Of a DNA stretch of 64,000 nucleotides, positions 28,937 to 37,703 are shown in pieces (the stretch's first letter is position 1; each line of letters starts with the position of its first letter). The position numbers and the translations under genes were made by a program. The notes beneath the pieces are model-generated. The model saw only the letters and a program-made list of their open reading frames with translations, did no database searches and was not told the DNA's origin. Source of the stretch: Celeribacter sp. PS-C1 (GTDB lineage Bacteria > Pseudomonadota > Alphaproteobacteria > Rhodobacterales > Rhodobacteraceae); the NCBI RefSeq assembly GCF_019429625.1, contig NZ_JAHXRW010000003.1, positions 124,001-188,000 of the forward strand, read 5' to 3'.

Positions 28937-29866
28937 ATGCGCAAATCCTGCCACATCCTTGGCGCACCGATTGAGACCGGCGCGTCTCAGCGCGGCTGCC
29001 TCATGGGCCCCGCAAGCCTGCGCACGGCAGGGCTCATGGAAACGCTCACAAGCCTCGGCTGGGATCTCACCGATCTTGGAGATGTCCAAATTGCGCAGCA
29101 AGCCGAGACTCCGCACGACAATCCTGCGGTGCACAATCTCTCGGAAACCCGCGCGTGGATTGAAGCGCTGGAACCCATGGCCTATGAGGCGGCGCGGAAC
29201 AGCGATTTGCCGATCTTCATGGGTGGCGATCATTCCATGTCTGCGGGCACTGTGCCCGGTGTTGCGCGCGTCGCCGCGGAAGAAGGCCGTCCGCTTTTTG
29301 TTCTCTGGCTTGATGCACACCCGGATTTGCACACGCTGGCGACCACGGAAAGCGGCAACCTGCACGGCACGCCGGTGGCTTACTTTACCGGACAAGGTGA
29401 GTGCGACGCCTATCCTGCGCTCTCGCAGACCGTCGATCCGGCACATATTTGCTTCATGGGCATTCGCTCCGTCGACCCGGCAGAACATGCACGGATCAAG
29501 GATCTGAACATGGAAGTCCATGACATGCGCGCACTCGATGAAACCGGCGTTCTGGCACCGCTTCGGGCGTTTTTGGAGCGGGTGAAGGCCGCCAACGGAC
29601 GTTTGCACGTCAGTTTCGATGTCGATTTCCTCGATCCCGGGATCGCACCTGCCGTTGGCACCACCGTTCCAGGAGGGGCCACGTTCCGCGAAGCGCATCT
29701 GATTATGGAAACACTCTGCGACAGCGGGCTTGTCGGCTCGCTTGATCTTGTTGAATTGAACCCTTTCCTCGATGAACGCGGTCGCACAGCGAAACTGCTC
29801 TGCGACCTGACGGCCAGCCTCTTTGGCCGCCGCGTGCTTGACCGTATGACCCGGAGTTTCGGATGA
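28937..29866 (+). CDS. rocF: Arginase
   Basis: Arginase hydrolyses L-arginine to L-ornithine and urea with a two-manganese centre. The 309 residues carry the metal ligands His99 in GGDHS, Asp126, His128 and Asp130 in DAHPDLHT (the last ligand position reads His where many arginases have Asn), and the SFDVDFLDP block. TGAGGG lies before the ATG. The stop overlaps the ornithine cyclodeaminase start by 4 bases, so arginine is channelled on to proline. Agmatinase-like substrates are less likely given the partner gene. Confidence 0.92.
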   Translation: MRKSCHILGAPIETGASQRGCLMGPASLRTAGLMETLTSLGWDLTDLGDVQIAQQAETPHDNPAVHNLSETRAWIEALEPMAYEAARNSDLPIFMGGDHSMSAGTVPGVARVAAEEGRPLFVLWLDAHPDLHTLATTESGNLHGTPVAYFTGQGECDAYPALSQTVDPAHICFMGIRSVDPAEHARIKDLNMEVHDMRALDETGVLAPLRAFLERVKAANGRLHVSFDVDFLDPGIAPAVGTTVPGGATFREAHLIMETLCDSGLVGSLDLVELNPFLDERGRTAKLLCDLTASLFGRRVLDRMTRSFG

Positions 29867-30924
29867 TGGACCTTTCGCCTCTCGCACCCTCAAAATTGGC
29901 TTTCGTGCCCTTCGTATCTGTTCACAACATGATGCGGTTGGTGAATTCCATGGGGGCAGAAGCCTTCATGACCGAACTCGCGGGCTACATCGAAGAGGAT
30001 TTCAAACGCTGGCCGGAGTTCGACAAAACGCCGCGCGTCGCCTCGCATTCGCATGAGGGTGTGATTGAGCTGATGCCGACGGCGGATGCCGAGCTATATG
30101 GCTTCAAGTATGTGAACGGCCATCCGAAGAACATGAAAGAGGGCTATCAGACGGTGACCGCCTTTGGTGTTTTGTCATCCGTTTCAAATGGCTATCCGGT
30201 GTTATTGACGGAAATGACGGTGCTGACCGCGCTCAGAACAGCGGCGACCTCTGCGCTCGTCGGCAAATATCTCGCGTCGAAAGGGGCCGAGGTCATGGCG
30301 ATGATCGGCAATGGCGCGCAATGCGAGTTTCAGGCACTGGCGTTCCGGGCGCTCTGCGGTATCAACACACTGCGCCTTTATGACGTCGATCCGGCTGCGA
30401 CGGAAAAGGCCAAACGCAACCTCACGGCGCAAGGCTTTGACATCACAACCTGTTCCTCCGCTCAGGAGGCGGTCGAAGGGGCGCAGATCGTCACCACCTG
30501 CACCGCCGACAAGCAATATGCAACGATCCTGACCGACAACATGATTGGACGCGGCCAGCACATCAACGCCATCGGCGGCGATTGTCCGGGCAAGACCGAA
30601 CTGCACAAAGACATCCTTTTGCGTGCCGATATTTTCGTGGAGTATCCGGAGCAAACCCGCATCGAGGGCGAGATTCAACAACTCGCCGAAGACCATCCGG
30701 TCACCGAACTTTGGCAAGTGATGCGTGGTGAAGTGCCGGGACGGCGGGATGAGACGCAGATCACACTGTTCGATAGTGTGGGATTTGCGATCGAAGATTT
30801 CTCCGCACTGCGCTTTGTGCATGACAAGGTGGCGGGCACGGATTTCGCCGAACCTCTTGATATGCTAGCCGATCCGGACGATCCGCGCGATCTCTTTGGG
30901 ATGGTGGAACGGGCAAAGGGTTAA
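29863..30924 (+). CDS. ocd: Ornithine cyclodeaminase
   Basis: This 353-residue member of the OCD/mu-crystallin family converts L-ornithine to L-proline and ammonia with bound NAD+. The dinucleotide motif MIGNGAQCEFQALAF lies near residues 146-160, with conserved KYVNGHPKN and LLTEMTVLTALRTAATSA segments before it. The ATGA overlap with arginase shows coupled synthesis. Its last codons form the left arm of a terminator hairpin. Confidence 0.93.
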   Translation: MMDLSPLAPSKLAFVPFVSVHNMMRLVNSMGAEAFMTELAGYIEEDFKRWPEFDKTPRVASHSHEGVIELMPTADAELYGFKYVNGHPKNMKEGYQTVTAFGVLSSVSNGYPVLLTEMTVLTALRTAATSALVGKYLASKGAEVMAMIGNGAQCEFQALAFRALCGINTLRLYDVDPAATEKAKRNLTAQGFDITTCSSAQEAVEGAQIVTTCTADKQYATILTDNMIGRGQHINAIGGDCPGKTELHKDILLRADIFVEYPEQTRIEGEIQQLAEDHPVTELWQVMRGEVPGRRDETQITLFDSVGFAIEDFSALRFVHDKVAGTDFAEPLDMLADPDDPRDLFGMVERAKG

Positions 30925-30938
30925 GCCTTGCCCGTTTT
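30909..30938 (+). terminator. Terminator overlapping the end of ornithine cyclodeaminase
   Basis: ACGGGCAA (30909-30916) pairs with TTGCCCGT (30928-30935), followed by TTTTCC. The TAA stop (30922-30924) lies inside the loop, so terminator and coding end share sequence. Confidence 0.7.
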
Positions 30939-30944
30939 CCAAGC

Positions 30945-32351
30945 TCAGCCAATCCCAAGCGCGCGGTAGATCTCCGCGATGCGTTTGACAGCAATGATGT
31001 AGGCGGCGGTGCGCAGATCAGGAATGTCATCGCTGCTGTTCCACAGCCGGGACATTTCGCCGTAGGCCGAGCGCATTTTCTCGTCCAACCCAGAGCGCAC
31101 CAAATCAATCTCACGCGCGCCCGACAGGAAGGGCTCGGCACTCTCCGCCGGGAAATGACAGCCTGTCATGTTTTCGATCTGGCGGGCCAGCATGCGGCTA
31201 CCTTGCTCGTCGCGACGGCGTTCCATCAGGCCAAAGGGAATATGGGTCAGGTTTTTGACCCATTCGAAATAGCTGACCGTGACGCCGCCGGCATTGGCGT
31301 AGAGATCGGGTATGATGACCACGCCGCGTTCGCGCAGGATGGTGTTGGCGGCATAGGTCACTGGGCCGTTCGCAGCCTCGACGATCAGCTTTGCCTTGAT
31401 TTCATGGGCATTTCCGTCGTGGATCGCACTTTCCAAAGCCGCCGGAATGAGAATGTCACAGGCGTCACTCAAGGCCGAGCCGCTGTCAAATTCGCCGCCC
31501 TCAAAGCCGCTGATGCCGCCCGTGTCGGTCATATGTTTGCGCAGCGCCTCGATGTCGAGGCCGTCGGGATTGCGGATAGAGCCATCACGCTCCACCACGG
31601 CGATGATCTTACAGCCGCTGTCCTCGCTGAGGAATTTCGCGGCGTGGTAGCCGACATTTCCGAGCCCTTGCACAACGACGGTTCGGCCCTCAAGGCTTTC
31701 ATCAAGGCCGATCTTGGCCACATCCTCAGGCGTCTGGAAAAAGGCTTCGATCGCATATTGCACCCCGCGCCCCGTGGCCTCAATCCGGCCTTCGATACCA
31801 CCCATGGCCAAGGGTTTGCCCGTTACACAGGCGCTTGCGTTGATGTCATGGGATTTCATCCGCCGGTATTCATCGGCAATCCAAATCATCGTCGTCTCAT
31901 TGGTGCCGACATCCGGGGCAGGGACGTTCTGTGAGGGGCTGAGGAATTCGTGCCGCGCCAGCTCCTGGGCAAAGCGGCGGGTGATGCGTTCCATCTCATG
32001 CGGGGCCCATTCCGTTGGGTCGACCTTGAGCGCGCCTTTTGAGCCGCCGAACGGCAGGTCCATCAACGCACATTTGTAGGACATGAGCGCGGCGAGCGCC
32101 TCAACCTCTTCATGGTTGGCGTAGGGCGCAAATCGAATGCCGCCCTTGGCGGGGCTTGGATGGTTGGAATGCACCGAGCGCCAGCCTTCGAAGGTGTACA
32201 TTTTACCTCTGAGCCGCACGCCGAAGCGGGTCGTCAGCGTCGTGTTGCAGACCGCGATTTTTTCGGCGAGGCCTTCTTCGAGTGCCAAAATCTCGGCCGC
32301 ATCGTTGAACATACTGGTGACGTCAGCCAAAAATCCGTGACTGTTGGACAT
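30945..32351 (-). CDS. gdhA: Glutamate dehydrogenase (Glu/Leu/Phe/Val family)
   Basis: The 468-residue enzyme interconverts glutamate and 2-oxoglutarate plus ammonia. The active-site block PFGGSKGALKVDP holds the catalytic Lys, PAPDVGTNETTMIWIADEY is the second substrate block, and GLGNVGYHAAKFL is the nucleotide-binding Rossmann motif. GGGAGGG precedes the ATG. It lies between the proline-forming and GABA-degrading genes and can feed their glutamate into the TCA cycle. Coenzyme preference cannot be read with certainty. It has its own start region after the gabD terminator. Confidence 0.93.
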   Translation of the reverse strand: MSNSHGFLADVTSMFNDAAEILALEEGLAEKIAVCNTTLTTRFGVRLRGKMYTFEGWRSVHSNHPSPAKGGIRFAPYANHEEVEALAALMSYKCALMDLPFGGSKGALKVDPTEWAPHEMERITRRFAQELARHEFLSPSQNVPAPDVGTNETTMIWIADEYRRMKSHDINASACVTGKPLAMGGIEGRIEATGRGVQYAIEAFFQTPEDVAKIGLDESLEGRTVVVQGLGNVGYHAAKFLSEDSGCKIIAVVERDGSIRNPDGLDIEALRKHMTDTGGISGFEGGEFDSGSALSDACDILIPAALESAIHDGNAHEIKAKLIVEAANGPVTYAANTILRERGVVIIPDLYANAGGVTVSYFEWVKNLTHIPFGLMERRRDEQGSRMLARQIENMTGCHFPAESAEPFLSGAREIDLVRSGLDEKMRSAYGEMSRLWNSSDDIPDLRTAAYIIAVKRIAEIYRALGIG

Positions 32352-32365
32352 AAAACCCTCCCTAA

Positions 32366-32393
32366 ATTGAAAAAAGGGCGGCTAAGGCCGCCC
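32366..32393 (-). terminator. Terminator after gabD
   Basis: On the minus strand GGGCGGC-CTTA-GCCGCCC is followed by six T residues (to 32370). It lies 8 bases past the gabD stop and separates gabT-gabD from gdhA. Confidence 0.9.
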
Positions 32394-32400
32394 TCATGGA

Positions 32401-33855
32401 TCAGTTCAACCCGCCGAAGCAGAGGTTCTTGATCTCCAGATAGTCGTCGCAGCCGTATTTCGAGCCTTCGCGGCCCATGCCGGACTGTTTGACCCCGCCA
32501 AAAGGCGCCATTTCCGTCGAGATCGCGCCGGTGTTGATGCCGACCATCCCGGTTTCCAAGGCTTCGCCCACACGCCATGCGCGTTTCAGATCGTTGGTGT
32601 AGAAGTACGACGCCAACCCGAATTCTGTGGCATTGGCAAACTCCAGCGCCTCGTCTTCGGTGTCGAATTTCACCAGCGGCGCCAGAGGGCCAAAGGTTTC
32701 TTCCGTGGCGACTTTCATGGCTTGCGTCACGCCCTTGAGCACGGTCGGCTCAAAGAAGGTCTGCCCGAGGTTGGACCGATTGCCGCCGACAACGACTTCG
32801 GCGCCTTTTTCGACCGCATCCTTGATGTGATCCTCGACCTTGGCCACGGCAGCTGCGTTGATCAGCGGGCCGGTGTTGACGCCCTCAGCAAAGCCATCGC
32901 CCAATTTGAGCGACCCCAAAGCCGTGGCGAGTTTTTCAGAGAACGCATCGTAAACGCCCGCCTGCACGTAAATCCGGTTGGCGCAGACACAGGTTTGGCC
33001 GTTGTTGCGGAATTTGGCGAGCATGGCGCCTTCGACAGCGGCATCCACATCGGCGTCGTCAAAGACGATAAACGGCGCGTTGCCGCCCAGTTCCATCGAC
33101 ATTTTCTTAACCGTCTCGGCGCCCTGCGAGAGCAGGATTTTGCCCACGCGGGTCGAGCCGGTAAAGGTGATCTTGGCCACTTTCGGGTTGGCGCACATCT
33201 CAACGCCCATCCCAGCGGCATCAAGACCCGTGAGCACGTTAAAGACACCCGCCGGAATGCCCGCACGTTCGGCCAGAACCGCCAGAGCCAGCGCGGACAA
33301 GGGCGTGAATTCGGAAGGCCGCGCCACCATGGAACAGCCAACGGCAAGGGCAGGGGCCATCTTGCGCGCCAGCATGGCGTTGGGGAAGTTCCACGGCGTA
33401 ATCGCGCCCACAACACCCACGGCTTGCTTGACGATCACCATCCGCTTGTCGTTTTGAGGACCGGGGATCACGTCGCCGTAGATGCGCTTGGCCTCTTCCG
33501 CGAACCATTCGATGTAGGACGCACCATAGAGGATTTCCCCGCGTGCCTCAGCCCAGGGTTTTCCCATTTCAGCGGTCAGGATGGTCGCCAGATCATCGGC
33601 ATTTTCAACCATGAGATCAAAGAGTTTGCGCAGGGTGTTCGCGCGGGTTTTGACATCCGCGCGCGCCCAGGCGCGCTGCGCCACATAGGCCGCATCAATC
33701 GCCATGGCGACATCTTCGGCGCTGAGGTCGGCGACATGGGCGATCACTTCGCCCGTGGCCGGATTCTCCACCGGAAATGTCTTTTTCCCCTCAACCCAAA
33801 CGCCATTCACATAGGCGCGTGTTTCCATCAGGCTGGGATCGTTCAAAGCCCGCAT
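32401..33855 (-). CDS. gabD: NAD(P)-dependent succinate-semialdehyde dehydrogenase
   Basis: The 484-residue aldehyde dehydrogenase oxidises succinate semialdehyde to succinate, the second step of GABA breakdown. It has the cofactor region ITPWNFPNAMLARK, the general base Glu in MELGGNAPF, and the nucleophile Cys in GQTCVCANR; the CxC form is typical for GabD. The C-terminal region ends with the GVKQSGMGREGSKYG block. GGGAG lies before the ATG. Only one base separates it from gabT upstream, so the two form an operon, ended by a hairpin. Confidence 0.94.
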   Translation of the reverse strand: MRALNDPSLMETRAYVNGVWVEGKKTFPVENPATGEVIAHVADLSAEDVAMAIDAAYVAQRAWARADVKTRANTLRKLFDLMVENADDLATILTAEMGKPWAEARGEILYGASYIEWFAEEAKRIYGDVIPGPQNDKRMVIVKQAVGVVGAITPWNFPNAMLARKMAPALAVGCSMVARPSEFTPLSALALAVLAERAGIPAGVFNVLTGLDAAGMGVEMCANPKVAKITFTGSTRVGKILLSQGAETVKKMSMELGGNAPFIVFDDADVDAAVEGAMLAKFRNNGQTCVCANRIYVQAGVYDAFSEKLATALGSLKLGDGFAEGVNTGPLINAAAVAKVEDHIKDAVEKGAEVVVGGNRSNLGQTFFEPTVLKGVTQAMKVATEETFGPLAPLVKFDTEDEALEFANATEFGLASYFYTNDLKRAWRVGEALETGMVGINTGAISTEMAPFGGVKQSGMGREGSKYGCDDYLEIKNLCFGGLN

Positions 33856-33856
33856 A

Positions 33857-35131
33857 TTAGCTCTCCCGCGCGGCTTTCACCGCATCTTTCAGAATGTTCA
33901 TTGCCTCATCGAACACCGGCTCGTCGATGGTCAGAGGCGCGAGGAACCGGATCACATTGCCATAAACGCCGCAAGTCAAAAGCACGAGACCGCGCTTGAG
34001 CGCCTCGACGCGGATTTTGCCGGTCAGTTCGGCGTTGGGTTTACCGTCCGCGGTCATGAACTCGGCGGCGACCATGAAACCGGGGCCACGAATGTCGGCA
34101 AGTTCGGGCGTGGTCGATTGAATATTGCTCAACACCGCTTTGAGTTTGTTGCCAAATTCCTCGGCGCGCGCACACAGACCTTCCTCTTCGATCACGTCCA
34201 GAACGGCGTTGCCCGCAGCAATCCCCAGAGGGTTGCCGCCATAGGTGCCGCCCAGACCGCCCGGGGCCGCCGCGTCCATGATCTCGGCCTTGCCGGTGAC
34301 CGCAGAGATCGGCAGACCGCCACCCAGACCTTTGGCCATGGTGGTGATGTCGGCGGCCACGTCGTAATGTTCCATGGCAAAGAGTTTGCCGGTGCGGCCA
34401 AAGCCGGTTTGCACCTCATCGGCGATCATCACCATGCCGTGGGCGTCGCAGAGTGCGCGCAGGCGGGTGACGAATTCGGCAGGCGCCGGGTAGAAACCGC
34501 CTTCGCCTTGCACAGGTTCGAAAATCACGGCCGCAACGCGGGCCGGATCGACATCGGCTTTGAACAGCGCATCCAAGGCGGCAAAGCTGTCGTCGACGGA
34601 GACACCATGCAGCGCGCAGGGGTAGGGGACGTGGAACACATCGGGCATCATAGCGCCGAAGCCGACCTTGTAAGGCACCACTTTGCCGGTCAGGGACATG
34701 CCCATGAAGGTCCGGCCATGAAAGCCGCCACCAAAGGCGATCACCGCCGGGCGCCCAGTATAGGCGCGAGCACATTTCACTGCGTTTTCAACAGCTTCTG
34801 CGCCGGTTGTGACAAAGACGGTTTTTTTGTCAAAGGCGCCCGGAACCTTGGCGTTCAACCGTTCGGCCAGCGTCACATAGGGCGCATAGGGCAAAACCTG
34901 ATGGCAGGTGTGGGTGAAACCGTCGAGTTGGGCTTTGACAGCGGCCATGACTTTCGGGTGGCGGTGGCCGGTATTGACCACGGCGATACCTGCGGCGAAG
35001 TCGATCAAGCGATTGCCGTCTTCGTCCCATACTTCGGCATTTTCGGCGCGGGTGATGAAGTGGTCGGTCATGACGCCGACGCCACGGGCCATGGCGTCTA
35101 CGCGGCGGGCGGCGAGATCTGCGTTGGTCAT
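33857..35131 (-). CDS. gabT: 4-aminobutyrate aminotransferase
   Basis: GabT moves the amino group of GABA to 2-oxoglutarate, giving succinate semialdehyde for GabD. It is a class III PLP enzyme of 424 residues. IADEVQTGFGRTG holds the PLP-contacting Asp, and TMAKGLGGGLPISAVTG the Schiff-base Lys; the N-terminal region has the usual GHRHPKVMAAV. AGGA lies before the ATG. It is divergent from an XRE-cupin gene across 144 bases, a layout typical of local control. Confidence 0.93.
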   Translation of the reverse strand: MTNADLAARRVDAMARGVGVMTDHFITRAENAEVWDEDGNRLIDFAAGIAVVNTGHRHPKVMAAVKAQLDGFTHTCHQVLPYAPYVTLAERLNAKVPGAFDKKTVFVTTGAEAVENAVKCARAYTGRPAVIAFGGGFHGRTFMGMSLTGKVVPYKVGFGAMMPDVFHVPYPCALHGVSVDDSFAALDALFKADVDPARVAAVIFEPVQGEGGFYPAPAEFVTRLRALCDAHGMVMIADEVQTGFGRTGKLFAMEHYDVAADITTMAKGLGGGLPISAVTGKAEIMDAAAPGGLGGTYGGNPLGIAAGNAVLDVIEEEGLCARAEEFGNKLKAVLSNIQSTTPELADIRGPGFMVAAEFMTADGKPNAELTGKIRVEALKRGLVLLTCGVYGNVIRFLAPLTIDEPVFDEAMNILKDAVKAARES

Positions 35132-35233
35132 TTTTGCTATCCTGTTAGATGAAGTGCGAGAGTGCAGTTCGTGATTGATGTGACGCTACGCGGTTTCCCG
35201 ATCTTTAAAAACTCTGTTTCTTATTCTTCGTAA

Positions 35234-35250
35234 TGCATTATAATTATGCA
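35234..35250. promoter_or_regulatory. Inverted repeat over a -10 box, gabT / regulator region
   Basis: TGCAT (35234-35238) and ATGCA (35246-35250) flank TATAATT, which contains a perfect TATAAT -10 box for the rightward gene. A regulator bound here would block its own promoter and could affect gabT. No good -35 box is seen at the expected distance. Confidence 0.5.
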
Positions 35251-35275
35251 AAAAATATCTAGGGTTTGGTGAATA

Positions 35276-35857
35276 ATGAACGGATCAAACACTCCAAAGG
35301 ATGACTTCGATGATTTGGCCCTGGGTCAAAGGCTACGCGCTGTGCGGGAACGCGCCGGGCATTCTCAGCGCGCTTTGGCCAAGAGAGTCGGCATTCCGAA
35401 CTCGACAATTTCTCTCATTGAATCCGGCAAGATGAACCCATCCGTCGGCGCGCTTCATAAGATCCTCGCGGGCGTTCCGATCAGCCTGTCGGAGTTCTTT
35501 GCCTTTGAGCCGGTGACCGAACAACAGGTGTTTTACGCCGCCGAGGAGCTCACAGAGATCGGCAAAGGCAAGCTCTCGCTGAAACAGGTCGGCAAGTCGC
35601 TCTTTGGGCGAGCCTTGATGATGCTGCGCGAGCGCTATGAGATCGGCGCCGACACGGGACGCGTGATGTATGGTCACGAAGGCGAAGAAGCCGGAATCGT
35701 GATCTCTGGGCGCATCGAGGTCACCGTAGGCGAGCAACGCAAGATCCTTGGCCCAGGAGACGCGTATTATTTCGAGAGCCGCACACCACATCGCTTTCGA
35801 CAGATCGGGCCAGAACCGAGTGAGGTGGTCAGCGCCTCAACGCCTCCAAGTTTTTAA
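35276..35857 (+). CDS. XRE-cupin regulator, PuuR-like
   Basis: The 193 residues combine a helix-turn-helix (LRAVRERAGHSQRALAKRVGIPNSTISLIESGKMNPSV, residues about 20-57) and a C-terminal cupin (YGHEGEEAGIVISGRIEVTVG ... GPGDAYYFESRTPHRF). PuuR, the putrescine-responsive repressor of E. coli, has this layout and length. Its place beside gabT and before the amine-oxidising genes supports a polyamine or GABA sensor. The ligand is inferred from context only. Confidence 0.87.
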   Translation: MNGSNTPKDDFDDLALGQRLRAVRERAGHSQRALAKRVGIPNSTISLIESGKMNPSVGALHKILAGVPISLSEFFAFEPVTEQQVFYAAEELTEIGKGKLSLKQVGKSLFGRALMMLRERYEIGADTGRVMYGHEGEEAGIVISGRIEVTVGEQRKILGPGDAYYFESRTPHRFRQIGPEPSEVVSASTPPSF

Positions 35858-36316
35858 AAGCGCGACAAAACAAAGGGTCAGACGCATATTTTCATGTTTG
35901 TGCATACCAAAGATTATACATAATACAGATTATAAGATATGCGCACGAGCTGAAATGCCCAAGCGGCCTCTTGCACGCATCTGCCCCTGACGTCCTGTAA
36001 ACGTTGATCTGGAGGCCCTCTCAGCGCGGCCGTGGATTTGCCGATACATGTCGACTGCAATACGCACGAATTTTCTTCCAATACCTCCAGACGTCCGACG
36101 GAGCGCTCTCGTTGCTTCGAAAATATGCAGAGCCGTCTTCTCCGAGACGCATTCACCGCAGATCCCTTGACCGTAAAATAATTTGATCATATTTCTCGGT
36201 GGTAGATTTTCGGGCGAAACCGCCCGTCCACCCTAAAGACCTCGACCGGATCGTCTGAAGGCACAACTTTCACTTTGTGCCGTAGAGGTTTTCATGGTCG
36301 AGAAAGGATCAGACGC
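35858..36316. other. 459-base intergenic region, contents not identified
   Basis: The first 90 bases are AT-rich (ATTATACATAATACAGATTA), suggesting promoters or regulator sites. The middle part (about 35930-36190) has a minus-strand open frame of about 86 codons containing SEKTALHIFEATRALRRT, but no ribosome site, and I do not recognise it. A CGGGCG-AAAC-CGCCCG hairpin lies at 36211-36226. It may be a gene remnant or a long regulatory region for the aminotransferase operon. Confidence 0.35.
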
Positions 36317-37699
36317 ATGAGCGACAATCACTTGCCCACTGCAGAGCTTCAGGCTCTCGACGCAGCCCACCACATGCATCCGTTTACCGACGGCAATGAG
36401 TTGGCGAAAAAAGGTGCCCGGATCATTACCAAGGCAAAGGGCGTCTGGCTGACCGACAGCGAGGGCGAAGAGATTCTCGACGCTATGGCCGGTCTGTGGT
36501 GTGTGAATGTTGGCTACGGGCGCGAGGAACTGGCCGATGTGGCCGCACGCCAGATGAAGCAACTGCCCTACTATAATACGTTTTTCCAGACCTCTCACGT
36601 GCCCGCAATCATGCTGGCGAAGAAACTCGCCGAGATCGCGCCGGGCGATTTGAACCACGTCTTCTTCAACGGCTCGGGTTCGGATTCCAACGACACCAAC
36701 CTGCGTATGGTGCGGCATTACTGGGAGCTGAAAGGCCAGCCGGAACGCTTCAACGTGATCTCGCGCTGGAATGGCTATCATGGCTCGACCATGGGCGGTG
36801 GTTCCCTTGGCGGGATGAAGGGCATTCACGCCCAAGGTGGCCTGCCCATCCCCGGCATTCATCACATCGACCAGCCCGATTGGTGGTCCGAAGGCGGCGA
36901 TCTGAGCGCCGAAGAGTTCGGCCTAAAACGCGCGCAGGAACTTGAGGCGAAAATCCTCGAACTTGGCCCCGAAACTGTCGCCGCCTTTATCGCGGAGCCG
37001 GTGCAAGGCGCCGGTGGCGTGATTGTGCCGCCGGAGACCTATTGGCCGGAAATTAACCGCATCATCGAGAAATACGGCATCCTCTTGATTGTCGACGAGG
37101 TTATCACCGGCTTTGGCCGCACCGGCAATTGGTTCGGGTCTGAAACCATGGGCATCACGCCCGACATCATGACCTGTGCCAAGGGCATCACCTCCGGCTA
37201 CATTCCTCTCGGCGCCTCCATCGTGTCCGACGAAATCGCCTCTGTCATCAACGGCAGCGAATTTGCTCACGGCTACACCTACGCGGGCCATCCGGTGGCC
37301 TGCGCTGTGGCTCTGGAGAACATCCGCTTGCTCGAAGAAGAAGGCATCGTAGAGCATGCCAGCAAAGAGATCGCACCCTATCTCAAGGAAAAATGGGAGG
37401 CTCTGGTCGATCATCCTATGGTTGGCGAGGCCAAGATCGTCGGCCTCATGGGCTCAATCGCCTTGACGCCGAACAAGGCCACGCGCGCCAAGTTTAAGGC
37501 CCCCGGCGGCACCGTCGGCTATATCTGTCGCGAGCGCTGCTTTGCCAACAATCTGGTGATGCGCCATGTCGGGGATCGTATGATCATCTCCCCGCCGCTG
37601 ACCATCACCAAAGCAGAGGTCGACATCCTGATTGAACGCGCCCGCAAGTCTCTGGACGAGGCGCTTGAGCGGATCGAGGCGGAGGGGCTAAACGTCTGA
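36317..37699 (+). CDS. Class III aminotransferase, probably amine:pyruvate (SpuC-like)
   Basis: The 460-residue PLP enzyme has LWCVNVGYGREELADVA, LIVDEVITGFGRTGNWFG (PLP Asp) and CAKGITSGYIPLGA (Schiff-base Lys). The length and these blocks fit the omega-aminotransferases that move amino groups from putrescine, spermidine or beta-alanine-like amines to pyruvate. The start at 36317 has AAGGA before it; an in-frame ATG at 36275 is less likely. It leads a three-gene set with an amine oxidase-like protein and an aldehyde dehydrogenase. The exact amine cannot be told from the sequence. Confidence 0.86.
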   Translation: MSDNHLPTAELQALDAAHHMHPFTDGNELAKKGARIITKAKGVWLTDSEGEEILDAMAGLWCVNVGYGREELADVAARQMKQLPYYNTFFQTSHVPAIMLAKKLAEIAPGDLNHVFFNGSGSDSNDTNLRMVRHYWELKGQPERFNVISRWNGYHGSTMGGGSLGGMKGIHAQGGLPIPGIHHIDQPDWWSEGGDLSAEEFGLKRAQELEAKILELGPETVAAFIAEPVQGAGGVIVPPETYWPEINRIIEKYGILLIVDEVITGFGRTGNWFGSETMGITPDIMTCAKGITSGYIPLGASIVSDEIASVINGSEFAHGYTYAGHPVACAVALENIRLLEEEGIVEHASKEIAPYLKEKWEALVDHPMVGEAKIVGLMGSIALTPNKATRAKFKAPGGTVGYICRERCFANNLVMRHVGDRMIISPPLTITKAEVDILIERARKSLDEALERIEAEGLNV

Positions 37700-37703
37700 T
37701 CTC

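Noticed and set aside
35858-36316. Insertion sequence or transposase remnant
   Set aside because: I see no terminal inverted repeats, target duplication or transposase motif, so the call cannot be supported.
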